A stretch of 64,000 nucleotides of DNA from Trichodelitschia bisporula (Eukaryota > Ascomycota > Dothideomycetes > Phaeotrichales > Phaeotrichaceae). Both the position numbers and the translations under genes were made by a program. Where the stretch lies: contig ML996687.1 of NCBI GenBank assembly GCA_010356995.1, forward strand, positions 1,055,803-1,119,802, in the 5' to 3' direction. The notes beneath the pieces were generated by a model. It was not told where the DNA came from. It worked only from the letters and a program-made list of their open reading frames with translations, and did no database searches. Below are positions 46,608 to 56,582 of the stretch, piece by piece (the first letter of the stretch is position 1; each line of letters starts with the position of its first letter).

Positions 46608-48005
46608 CTACGCCGAACCGCTCGCAAAGTCCTTCAAGTACTGCGCTAGCTTTTGCACACCCTCCACCGTGACCGCGTTGTCTTGCCAATTAGCCATGTC
46701 TCGTTTCATCCATCAGAGTTAGAACTTACAGTTGCTAGCGCGAATACCGCCCACGCTGCGATGTCCCTTCAACCCAGTCAACCCCCTCTTCTCCGCCCCC
46801 GCCAAAAACGCCTTCTCCTTCTCAGCATCGCCGCCCGCAACGCGGAAGCAGATATTCATCCTGCTGCGCACATTCTGCTTCGGCACAACCGTATACACCT
46901 GCGGCGCGGCATCCAGAACCTCGTAGATAAGCCGCGCCTTGAGTGCCGAAACCTCCTCCTGGCCCTCGATCTTACGCGGCCCATACGCATTCACCAGGTG
47001 CGACATGACCTGCCCCGCGATCCAGACGTCGAAGATGGGGAGCGTGTTGTACAGACTGTTATTCTTCGCGATGGTCGGCCAGTCGAACACAATCGGCCCA
47101 ACGGGGAGTCCAAGCTGCCTTAGCAGGTCCGCGGACGCGGGCGTTATGGCGGGCGGGAGGAGGTCCTTGCGCACAATGACGATGGTAATGCCCGCGTTAC
47201 CGACGTTCTTCTGCGCGCCGCCGAAGATAACCGCGTATTTGCTCACATCCACGCGGCGGCTGATGAAGTTGGACGACATGTCCGCGACGACAATGGGCGC
47301 CTCGTCATCAATCGCGTCCTCGGGGAGCTTCTCCAGACTCGCCGGGAAGGAGGGGAACTCAACACCGTCCACCGTCTCGTTGTCGCAATAATACACGAGC
47401 GCGCTGCCCGTCCCGCCCTCGCGCCGCCGCGGCGTGAGTTCCCACTCGCTCTCCGGCGGGATGGCGCCGAACTTGCCGTTGTTGGACTTGCGCGCGTCGA
47501 CCGCGACGTTGACCTTATCGGCCCCAACGAGGCGCGCGGCTTCCTGGCTCGCTTTGAGGGACCACGAGCCGGTGACCAGGTAATCAAGCCGCAGCTCTGA
47601 CGCAACCTCCCCCTGCAGACGCGCCAGGATCTTCGCATCCAGATCGGCCTTGCTCCCCGCCTCCTTGCCATCCGCCAGCGCAACCAGTAAATCCTCCTGC
47701 GCGCGGCGGCGGCGCTTCTCCACCCACACCGCCACGAGATTGTACACGGCGGCCGAGAACTCGCCGCTGCCGCCGCCCTGGAGGAAGAGGATCTCGTGGG
47801 TGGGGGGCACGTCGAGGAGGGTCGTCAGGGCGGCTTTTGCGTCGGCGAGCACGGCGTTGGCGTCGGCGGAGCGGTGGGAGATTTCGCAGATGCCGATGCC
47901 TTGGTCTTTGTAGTTTAGGAGGGCGCTGGAGGCGGCTTCGAGGACGGGGGTGGGCAAGGGCGCGGGGCCGGCGCCGAAGTAGTGGATGTCTGAGCGGGAG
48001 GGCAT
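46608..48005 (-). CDS. SER1: Phosphoserine aminotransferase
   Basis: PLP enzyme converting 3-phosphohydroxypyruvate to phosphoserine in serine synthesis. Two exons (48005-46730, 46681-46608; 48-nt intron) give 449 residues. The N-terminal HYFGAGPAPLPTPVLEAAS and EISHRSADANAV blocks are diagnostic; the Schiff-base lysine is K266 in FGGAQKNVGNAGI. The last 24 codons (YNAVTVEGVQKLAQYLKDF) are recovered only by splicing after RASN. A charged insert of about 35 residues (about 110-145) separates GGGSGEFSAAVYNLV from DYLVTGSWSLKAS and makes the protein longer than the roughly 390 residues of yeast Ser1. The open frame starts 37 codons earlier, but the first ATG in the conserved context is the one used. 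Confidence 0.92.
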
Positions 48006-48296
48006 GATGGCTGTGGTTGACTGTGGCTGGCAATTGGCGATGATTTGAAGGAGTGAGGGAAGGGAATTGCTGGAGAAGGAATTGAAGAGATAAAATGGTG
48101 TCACCTCAATGCGCAAGGCTTTGGAGTCACTGGCGGCGAAGTCGTACGTAAAACTCCATCTTTACCCCGCCGAAGTCGGTAGCGGGGGAGGAGAGCCGCC
48201 AAGCGTCTGATGGCGTACCCTTACCCCACGCTGGACCAACAGGCTATGACACACTCCCAGAGCAGACCAAATACGAGAGATGAGCCATCAAAAGCA

Positions 48297-49119
48297 ATGG
48301 CCGATGCTTCACTGCCGCCCTTTCCGTTCTTGAGTCATCAGAAGTTTGCTTGGACGTGTGAAGCGTTCGTATGGGCGTTTGATCAATGTGAAGATCAAGA
48401 GGACTGGAGATCGGCGAGGATCGTCAAGAGTGTCAGCATAGATGCTGTCCTATATGTATGAAATACTTACATGAACTTAGCCTACTGGGCCCTGCCTGCG
48501 AATCATACGAGAAGTTAGGCCTGATCATGAAGCGCCAGATCCGTTGCCAGAGCTAGAGGACCACGATTCAGATCCGGTACGACCAAATGTCAACCTCTCT
48601 CGCCTTTGACAGTGTGCTGATTCGAAAAAGGAAGCACTGGTTCGACCTCCCTCTGCACCTTTCCTTACTGTAGAGTATGACATCCATCTCTCGCCGACTT
48701 ACCAAGTTCCAACCCTCTACTTCTCCATCCGGGATGCCTTTGGTCAGCCCATCATGTCCGTCGACACCATCTACCGGCTTCTTGTCTCCGGCTACCATGC
48801 ACCTGAACTGCGGGCGACTGGTATAATGGGTGGCTTAGGCATGGTGGTATGTTGATGAATTTCGTGCATGACTCTACTCTGACGGGCCCAGAACCATCCT
48901 ATGACGGATAGACCAGTGTTCTTCATTCATCCATGCCAAACGGCCGACGCCCTAAGCGCCATTGGAGGTGAACGAGAGGTGCTCTTGGTAGAGTATCTCT
49001 TCATGTGGATGGGGGTGATTGGGGCTTGCGTGGGCCTCAACGTGCCTTTGCAAATGGCTCAAGCGCTTGGGATGACAACCTGGAAAGAGGACATCGACTC
49101 AAAGGACGAGGTTGGGTGA
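48297..49119 (+). CDS. ATG10: Autophagy E2-like conjugating enzyme ATG10
   Basis: E2-like enzyme that transfers ATG12 to ATG5 in autophagosome formation. It is split into four small exons (48297-48422, 48481-48576, 48613-48846, 48892-49119), all phase 0, giving 227 residues. The E2-like core is VEYDIHLSPTYQVPTLYFSI followed by an RDAFGQPIMSVDTIY strand-turn. The catalytic motif HPC is in DRPVFFIHPCQTADAL, with C167 as the active cysteine. The acidic linker PDPLPELEDHD is also typical of ATG10. Intron 2 is only 36 nt but contains a stop in frame, so it must be removed. Weak points: the exon 1 donor GTCAAG is non-consensus, an in-frame ATG lies at 48210, and the 3' end could continue past a GTGAGT at 49116. 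Confidence 0.82.
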
Positions 49120-49727
49120 GTTCAGGACTTCTTAATATCCACACACCAAAACAGGAATGCGATCTGCAACCGAGCCTCCGGCATGGCCCGAGCAATGTGA
49201 CATCGGGATCGTTATACATCCTTGCAGGAGGAAGCTGGGATTGGGGAAGGAAGAGGAACGCGCCGAGATGTCGATAAGTTCATGTAACAGGAAGCGAAAG
49301 CGCGTCGCAACAAGTGAATAGACAGAATTCTAGATGATAGTTAACGTGAAGGCGAGGGTCACACACTGTGGATATAGAAAGGAATATGAAGTTGTTGCAA
49401 TGGGGTCAAGGAACAAGTAACTGGAACTCGGCATCGACTTCCTTGCTGTTGACCCCCCCTGCTCCCGTGACCAGGTTCTCGGAGCGGGTCCTTTTCGCGC
49501 CGAGCCTGGCATCGCAACCTCACCCAGGAAGCAACACCACCACCCTATCCCTCATCCCGCTCGCCTAGAACCACCACACCGCAACGCCTCCGACTCCCCG
49601 AGTCCTCGGATCTCGAACTGTGGCCGCTCGCCAAACGCTCTTCGGCATCACAACCGCGCCCCTGCGACAATTGGCCCAGCCATCCGGCGTCACCGATTCA
49701 CAACAAAGAACCGCACACCACCTCACG
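49120..49727. other. Intergenic: ATG10 3' side and ESSS promoter
   Basis: About 610 bp; the first 50 bp may include an extra small ATG10 exon (see ATG10). C-rich leader from about 49450. Nothing else was recognised. Confidence 0.45.
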
Positions 49728-50128
49728 ATGCCGCCCTTACTCCGCTCCCACGCTGCCCGCTGCGTCCTGCGCCGCCCGACCGGAGCTGCTCCGACAATCC
49801 GCCCTTTCACCGCGTCGCGCGAGGTGCGCGGCGGCAGCGGCCACGGCAGCCACTACGATCCGCCGACGGGGTGGCTGTGGGGCATCGAGCCGGGGACTAA
49901 GTACCAGCCTGAGGGATGGGAACAGATCACCTGGTGGGGCTTCTGCGGGGGCTTGACGTTGGCGGTGGTTGCCTATGCGTTCAAGCCGGATACCAGGTGC
50001 GTTTTGGGAGAGGTGGTGACTGGGTGGCGATGAGCTGACATCTTTGCAGCATACAGACTTGGGCGCTTGAGGAGGCGAGGAGACGGCTTGAGGCAGAGGG
50101 CATTCTGGAGGACCCGGAGAAGAAGTAG
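49728..50128 (+). CDS. NADH:ubiquinone oxidoreductase ESSS subunit (NDUFB11-like)
   Basis: Accessory membrane-arm subunit of mitochondrial complex I. Two exons (49728-49996, 50050-50128; 53-nt intron) give 115 residues. The N-terminal 30 residues are an Arg-rich presequence (LLRSHAARCVLRRPTG). The ESSS signature GWLWGIEPGTKYQPEGWE is followed by one membrane helix (WWGFCGGLTLAVVAYAF) and a C-terminal charged helix EEARRRLEAEG. Presence of complex I fits a filamentous ascomycete rather than budding or fission yeast. Several alternative-start frames upstream lack an ATG. Confidence 0.85.
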
Positions 50129-50744
50129 TCCGGCTTGTGTGACGATCTCCGGCTGTGGCGCGCCACCGTGGGGTTTGAGCTACGACTGTGTGAGCTGGGA
50201 GCTGGATTGCCGCGCGGGGTAGACGCGTGTACATATTTTACTTTGAACGCATGCTGCCACTCGGGCGGGAACCGTAGACGGGTTTGTTTGCAGTCTTGCG
50301 GCTGCTGAATTGAGATTATGCCTTGATACCTGGACAGTGGTTGAGTGCTCGGTTGTGGCGACGACAAGCTCTAAGATCTGGGCTTGCGGGAACGATTAGG
50401 ATTTCAGACTCGTGCATGAGCTGATGGGTACAGGTGGTTCGACGTTCGTCCAGTTTAGCTTATCGTAGTTTCTCCAAGGTTGCGGCAATCAACGCATGAT
50501 GCGGTGACGCTTTGGATGCCTCGCCCACTTCACTTACGCACAAGAAATCAACAGTGCCAGATGGCGCTCTATCGCTACCGCCGACGAACCATCGACTACA
50601 TCAGAATCGATCACCGTGCTTTCTTTCTCAATGGCTTGTTTTCAATTTGTAAATGTAGTGCCTACGCCCCACTGGCAATGATGGTATCAGTCCATGTGCC
50701 CACCGCCCTACGCCGATGCATGTCCAACACTCCTAACCCACCCT
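50129..50744. other. Intergenic between convergent ESSS gene and MET22
   Basis: About 620 bp between two 3' ends. Nothing recognised. Confidence 0.5.
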
Positions 50745-51836
50745 CTACGCCCTTTCAAAAGGATACCCCTCCCCATCAACCCCCTCCCCAAACCCATGCA
50801 CGTTCTTCACCGCCTCCAGCACCCGGGCATGCACCTCCACCGGCGCAACCACATTCCCCAGATTCGCAGAACACCTCCTCCCGCGGGAAAAATCAATACA
50901 CTTCCCAAACACATCCGTCACCCGATACCCCGTCTCCTCAACCAGCAACTGACCCCCCGCATGATCCCACACCGCTGTCCGATGCCCCGCATACGTCGGA
51001 ATCCGCACCATAACGTCATGGCCCCCGACAGCGACGGCTACGTACTTCATCTGCAAGCTCCACAGATTCGTCGCCCGCGCCTTGATCCCCAGTAGCTCGT
51101 TCACCCGCTCATGCGCCCCCGTATCCATCGTCGGACTCGCAAATGCATCTACCGTCTTTAGCCCCGCGATATCACCCACCTCCTTGCGCAACGGGATAGG
51201 GACCCGTGGTTCCAACACATCCCACGTGAGGCGCTGCATCCATGCGCCCTCGCCCTGAACGGCGGAAAGCAACCACCCGCTCTCGCCCTCGCGCGGAAGC
51301 GTAGTCTCGCTAATCGGCCCCTGATCCAGCGCCATATTCGGACATCCCAGCACGGCGAGCCGCTGCACCCCATCTTCCACCAGTGCCAGGCACACCGCGT
51401 ACTGCCCCCCGCGCACGAAAGCCTCGGTCCCATCAATCGGGTCCATGATCCAGGTTCTCCCAGGCCCACCCCGGCTAGCACCCATATCAATAATGCGCAG
51501 CATGTCCTCCCTGTCCTTAGGCAGCGCGAGGGATGCGGCAGCCGGGTCGGAGATACGTGTCGTGGTTAGCAGTGTCCATATGTGCTCGATGAGCGCGGGG
51601 GCGGAGCGCAGTTGCTGCGAGGATTCTTCGGCAATGAAAGTATCGTGCGGGAAGGCGGCGTGGAGGGCGGCGATGAGGGAGGCTTGGGCGGCGAAGTCGG
51701 CGGCGGTGGTTATGGGGCTTGATGCGTCTTTGAGGAGGGAGGCGGAGGAGCGGGTTGAGGGGGAGAGGGCGGTGGTTATGCGGCTTGCGCGTTGGACGGC
51801 GAGGGTTGCGATGCGGAGTTCGGTTTCGAAGGCCAT
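50745..51836 (-). CDS. MET22: 3'(2'),5'-bisphosphate nucleotidase MET22/HAL2
   Basis: Mg-dependent, lithium-sensitive phosphatase that removes PAP made during sulfate assimilation. Intronless, 363 residues. Inositol-monophosphatase-fold motifs are clear: EES in FIAEESSQQL, DPIDGTE at 132-138 with FVRGGQYAVCLALV after it, and WDHAGG at 290-295. N-terminal ELRIATLAVQRASRIT and KDASSPITTAADFAAQA are those of the Hal2 branch, with the loop that binds PAP. It lies convergently to the ESSS gene. Confidence 0.95.
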   Translation of the reverse strand: MAFETELRIATLAVQRASRITTALSPSTRSSASLLKDASSPITTAADFAAQASLIAALHAAFPHDTFIAEESSQQLRSAPALIEHIWTLLTTTRISDPAAASLALPKDREDMLRIIDMGASRGGPGRTWIMDPIDGTEAFVRGGQYAVCLALVEDGVQRLAVLGCPNMALDQGPISETTLPREGESGWLLSAVQGEGAWMQRLTWDVLEPRVPIPLRKEVGDIAGLKTVDAFASPTMDTGAHERVNELLGIKARATNLWSLQMKYVAVAVGGHDVMVRIPTYAGHRTAVWDHAGGQLLVEETGYRVTDVFGKCIDFSRGRRCSANLGNVVAPVEVHARVLEAVKNVHGFGEGVDGEGYPFERA

Positions 51837-53000
51837 CTTTGGTGGGGTGGTGTCTGGAGGATTGGTTAAAATGGGTTTTTAGGCGGTTGAGGGTGGGCCG
51901 CGGGGCGGGCTGATGTCACGCTTTGTGGCATCATGCGATGATCTGCAGTGCGGCCATCGGGGACAAAGGGACAAGGAATGAGCTGTATTTTGGCAGCTAT
52001 TGTACATTTTAGGAAAGAAGTTTTGCTGAGGTTAGAGTGACTGCTGAGAAGATGCGAGCTGTTGAGACATACGAACCTTACCGGATAATAAGTTTCTGGG
52101 CAAACTGCGGATGTATTGCTTAAACTTGTTGTCGAGGAGCAGGGAATGAATGATGTGTGGTTTGCGGAGTGATGCTTGACTTTTCCGAGATGATAGTCTT
52201 GCAGCATCACGTGGTTTCAAAGTTAGTCGAATGAAATGGCAGGTAACCTGCCGGGAATCCCTGATGATAGCTGCGAACAGAAAATTTGCGATGATATGGT
52301 TTCCTGCACTAGAGTTAGAACTAGTTCTACCATTCAGTCTCCGCAACACCCATTCTGCAGTGCTGAACAATTCAACAGGAAGCGTGGGGCAGCGTTGCGC
52401 CACAATCTCGAATTCCACGACCAATCGCTGCTCTTCGGCAAGATCCTTATCGAACATGTGTTCGGCAAGCCGACCTTTTGTCGGCCCGAAACAAGAATTT
52501 GAACGCGACAACCACGATGACTTTCCGGAGTGAGCAAACTCATCTGACCCTTCAGGAGCAAGTAGAGGTACACTGATCCAAATTCCAGCTGAAACAGGCT
52601 AACAACTTCTGGTACCATACCACCTGCGGGTGGAGGTCGAAAGCATTTCGTGTAGCTTGTGAGTGGCAATGTCAAACGCCGTGCCACGACCGATATCTGT
52701 GAGTTAGCGTGTATCATTCCGTGGGACCTTGTTGAGGGCTGCAAATTTATGTGGTTGAAAAATGAGGATCTCATTCTGTTCCTTTCTCTGCGACTTTCGA
52801 AGCTTGTGCACATTGCCATAAATTCGGTCGAGCTGCGTCATCGTACCATTCCTCCACAAGTGGGCCTCGATTTGAAGCTTCCAGCAGCTCCTCGCTCAAG
52901 ATGACGGCCACGGGCTTCGAACTCCATATAAGCCCAATCTCTCCCCAAATTTCTCTACACAAAATCCTCACCCTACATAGTATCACCAATCCAATTCATC
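51837..53000. other. Intergenic: MET22 promoter and small mitochondrial gene promoter
   Basis: About 1.16 kb. Two overlapping minus-strand open frames near 52032-52819 (159-161 codons) show no recognised domain and no convincing splice pattern. I see no supported gene. Confidence 0.45.
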
Positions 53001-53632
53001 ATGACCACAGCAATCGGTCGGGCCGCCCTCCGCTCCACCCGCCGTCTGCGGGCCGCCCATATCATGGCCGACGACGCGCCCATGTACCAAAAGTTCACAC
53101 ATGCAGACAACTCAGCGGGCCAGAGAGCGCTGCGGGAGGGTGCAAAGCGCGATTGGGAGCTCGTGGTACGTATGCCGCACTAGACTCAGCAGGACTGACG
53201 CCGCTAGCCTTTGTACATCATCACTGCTGCTACGGTTTCTTTCGGCTTTGGGTACTTTTGTGCGTATACTTCCAGTCATCCCCCACTTCCTATCTATTCA
53301 CCGATTCGCCTCAAATGGCCGGATCTTATACTGAGACTGGGTAGTTTCGCATCCCACGGGCAAAGTCGGCGCTCCTGCGCTTGTACCCAAGGTGGCCAAC
53401 TCCGAACCATGGAAGGATTCGTCTACCAAGGGCGCCTATAAGTATGTGCCGCATAGCGATTTGCGTAATCCGCCGAAGAATGCGCCGTCGGCAATGCATT
53501 CGGTCATTGTGCCGAACGTGACTCTGCCACGGGTGGGTAAACTACTGGATTTGGTGTGAAGATTGCTTATCAGGGTGGTAGAGCTTGCATCAAGAGTTCA
53601 ACAAATATGGTAAGCCGGAGTGGGAGGTTTGA
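53001..53632 (+). CDS. Small mitochondrial inner-membrane protein, B12D/MLRQ (NDUFA4)-like
   Basis: Four small exons (53001-53165, 53208-53259, 53345-53532, 53582-53632; introns 42, 85 and 49 nt) give 151 residues. The start is a basic presequence (AIGRAALRSTRRLRAAH). One hydrophobic helix follows (LYIITAATVSFGFGYFF), then a soluble C-terminal part with NSEPWKDSSTKGAYKY, reminiscent of the N-PEPW..YK pattern of NDUFA4/MLRQ. The final exon gives LHQEFNKYGKPEWEV and a stop. The frame is consistent throughout, so the gene is well supported; the family name is tentative. If correct, it belongs to the cytochrome oxidase/complex I periphery. Confidence 0.65.
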
Positions 53633-54092
53633 CGGAGCTCTCCTGACGGAGCTCCAGACGAGCCGGACTCGAGGGCATTCAGGAGATCTAGAGGCCTCCT
53701 GCATCATGAGTAGATGGACAGAAATGGTCACGATAGCATTCACGTTTCTTCACCTTCAGCACAAATGCAATCCAAATGAACCCTTTGCTATAGTAGTAAT
53801 GATGAAGTCATCCAACCATGCCATCATCGTCAGCCTTATCTCCGCAAGGCTAAATTCTAGCGTGCCGTGGCGCACTCCTGTGGCAGTGCAACCCTGCAGC
53901 CACCAGCGCGAAAGCTTGGGTTCTGGAAGCTCGACGCCCCCAACACACCACCAACGTTCAACGCCCAACTCTCTATCTCTCCTTCGCCCTGCGCAGCGAC
54001 ACACACCCTCAGTCGCGTGCCATCCGCCCTGGAAGCTAAAACCTAAAGCCCCAGCAGAGGCCGGCCCGTCCGCGCCCGCGGCAACCGTCGCC
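53633..54092. other. Intergenic: 5' flank of LSM8
   Basis: 460 bp. A frame that is open from 53556 into LSM8 passes through it but is not considered coding, because LSM8 proteins begin where the ATG at 54093 places them. Confidence 0.5.
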
Positions 54093-54452
54093 ATGTCCAC
54101 CGGTCCCTTGCGCGACTACCTCAACAGTGAGCCGCTCCTCTCAAGTCTTCTAGAAGCCTTTACTGACCACCCGCCCACAGGCAAGGTCCTTATAATCACA
54201 GTTGACGGCCGCGCGCTGCAGGGCACATTGCTCATGTTCGATAACCAGACCAACTTGGTGCTGCAAGACACGGTGGAGCGCATTGTGCGGCCGGTTGACG
54301 ATCCGGAGCCTAGCTCGGAGACTGAACACGGGCTGTATGTTATACGTGGGGATACGGTGGTGGTGTGTGGGTTGGTGGATGAGGAGATCGACTCGGCGAT
54401 TGATTGGGGCAAGGTGCGAGGGGAGGTTATTGGGACGACGAAGCACACGTAG
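54093..54452 (+). CDS. LSM8: U6 snRNA-associated Sm-like protein LSM8
   Basis: Nuclear-specific subunit of the LSM2-8 ring, which binds the U6 snRNA 3' end. Two exons (54093-54126, 54181-54452) give 101 residues. The Sm1 motif is VLIITVDGRALQGTLL with the FDNQTNLVLQDTVERI that follows; Sm2 is LYVIRGDTVVVCGLVD. The intron is 54 nt and stop-free in frame; if kept it inserts 18 residues between LRDYLNS and VLIITVDGR, which the family does not have. The C-terminal tail (DWGKVRGEVIGTTKHT) is also LSM8-like, separating it from LSM1 and LSM2-7. Confidence 0.92.
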   Translation: MSTGPLRDYLNSEPLLSSLLEAFTDHPPTGKVLIITVDGRALQGTLLMFDNQTNLVLQDTVERIVRPVDDPEPSSETEHGLYVIRGDTVVVCGLVDEEIDSAIDWGKVRGEVIGTTKHT

Positions 54453-56211
54453 CGGCGCCCTGGGAAGGGTGGGTCGAGCGGGAGTTGGAGGATGATCTAA
54501 AAGGCGGCGATGCTGCTGGCTCTCGCCGTTCGACTTGCGCAGTCTCGGAGTTGGGAGCTTGAAGGTATGATCCAAGTGAGTTGAAACGAACATTTGACCC
54601 ATTTCGCATCTGCAGTGAACTGGACGTCGTCATTGACCCAAAATTTTGCCTTTCTCTTCAACCGCCTTCAATATCTCGCGTAAGTGGCTGATTTTGTTGG
54701 ACCACGCGAGGCAGTGCCGTCACACGTCAAGTCCATGCGAGGGGTACAGAAGACACAGGAGGACGAGCCGAAACCGCACGTTTTCTCCGGACCTGCAGTG
54801 TTCGCTCTATTGAACCGGTCCGACTACCGGATTCGGAATCTCTCCCCTCACGGAACATTTTCTCCCGTGCCAACTGGAGCAGCTAACATGCTTTTCCAAA
54901 CATACTCTCCAATTGGCTTGCAAGGAGATGAACATTTCCGCGACCGGGATCTAGCCACTCTGCCCCCCCCCCCCCGAGTTTCATGCAACCCCGGATCCGT
55001 GGCCGAGAAATGACATCTATCCCGGCCCCGCATCCTGGCCCGCCAACCTCACGTCTACCCCTCTACCCGCCGATATGCCCGCGCTCCACGGAACCATCCC
55101 AGCACGGCGTGGCCGGTTGGCCGGCCGCGGGCTGGACGGACGTTGGGCCTTGCTTCAGCGCGCTAGGGGCTGTCATTCTGCAAGGCGTTCCTGGATCGTG
55201 GATGGATGCGAGGCTCGGATCGGCGCTGCTGCCTCAACGGTCGCCACTGGCTGTGGAGAAGGACATGGGCGCGCGGTTCGAGTTGCGCATTCCATCCGCT
55301 TTCTGTAGCACGGCCGCGAGCTTAATCGCCACTGGGACCGTGGTGCATGCCGGCGCCATCGTGAACCGTTTGTTCGCAAATGGGACTGTGCATCCAAGCC
55401 ACGAGTCGCATTCGGCGCTGCGCTATCTATTCTAATCTTCTTCTAGAACTATAGTGCCGATATTAATCAAAGGACGGTACCTGATCTCGTTCGCTCCCTT
55501 CTCCCTTGACGTCATGTCCTACCGTACTGCCATCGCAAACAGTACTCTATGGCATTTGCCGTAGCGACTCAGCAATTCGCCGTCGTCAAGCCGATCAAAG
55601 AACGCTTCTATGTCTGCCCCTGTCCCCAATTTCCTATCCCTACCCTCCCGACGTCACTGCTTCCCATGCGCGCGAAGCGGCTCAACGGTAGCGCTACGTA
55701 TGCGCGACCCTTTGCTTGACTACTGCAAACACTGCGATCGTCCTCGCCACGTCCGCACCTGGTTCCCCCGTTCGGCGCACCGTTTTCGATCACCCTCAAA
55801 GCCACTCGAGCCACAGTGCCGATAGGCTCACATCACGGAGGCTACGCCCGCTATCACGCAGGGGAGAGTATTGATCGGCGGGACGGCTCTGGCGGGTGTG
55901 GGGTGGTGGCAGGTCGGCTGTGCTGTCAAAGGGGTCGTTTCCGGGGAGGGGGGGGGCGATGATGATGTGGATGGCACTGACTCTGGGTATGGGATTTCAG
56001 GAATCCGGTTTGTGGTGCTGGGCGCGGGTACGTTCCTGGTGACGATGGTGGTTCGGCGCGAGGGGTATATAGAGGGGTGGCCCGGTGGGCAATTGAGACC
56101 CATCATCAACTCGACACTCAGACTCAAACTCTATTCCAATCCTCAGCTTTTACCAACCAGCCCTCACTTTCCAAACTCCCACGAACACCCTTCGTTCAAC
56201 CAACCATCAAA
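54453..56211. other. Gene-poor stretch between LSM8 and hydrophobin
   Basis: About 1.76 kb with a C12 run at 54963-54974. Short frames have no known family. A weak candidate for a two-helix membrane peptide at 55871-56090 lacks an ATG start. The last 100 bp form a CT/CA-rich leader for the hydrophobin. Confidence 0.45.
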
Positions 56212-56582
56212 ATGCTCTTCACCATCGCCCTCTTCGCCCTGCCCCTCGCCCTCGCGGCCCCCGCCGCCGACCCCTCCGTCGAAGTCCCCGCCGCGCTGCT
56301 GTACCCGCGCCAGGCTGCGGTGCTGTGCTCCGGCACGACCGGGAACCCGCAGTGCTGCGCGACGGACGTGCTGGGTCTTGCGGATCTGAACTGCGCGAAC
56401 CGTGAGTTTGATATCTAAATGTAGATTGTGGGAATTGTTGCTGATGGATCTCCTTTCTAGCCCCGACGACGCCGATGAATACCACGAACTTCGTGAACAT
56501 TTGCTCGGCAATTGGACAGCAGGCCGAGTGCTGCGCGATACCGATTCTTGGGCAGGCGCTCATTTGCCAGAAGCCGATTTAG
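56212..56582 (+). CDS. Class II hydrophobin
   Basis: Secreted amphipathic surface protein that self-assembles at air-water and hydrophobic interfaces on hyphae or spores. Two exons (56212-56401, 56461-56582; 59-nt intron) give 103 residues. A signal peptide occupies about the first 16 residues (MLFTIALFALPLALAA), then a short propeptide ending in YPR. Eight cysteines at 39, 48-49, 61, 78, 87-88 and 99 give C-X8-CC-X11-C-X16-C-X8-CC-X10-C, the class II pattern; LGLADLNC and ILGQALICQKPI match the HFB-type strands. The intron lies just after the fourth cysteine. The 5' flank is long and gene-free, as is usual for a developmentally regulated gene. Confidence 0.93.

Noticed and set aside
52032-52819. 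Possible minus-strand gene upstream of MET22
   Set aside because: Two overlapping frames with no domain, no clear introns and no conserved motif.
53556-54092. N-terminal extension of LSM8 by the continuous open frame
   Set aside because: The extra 179 codons have no similarity, overlap the end of the upstream gene and are absent from LSM8 proteins.
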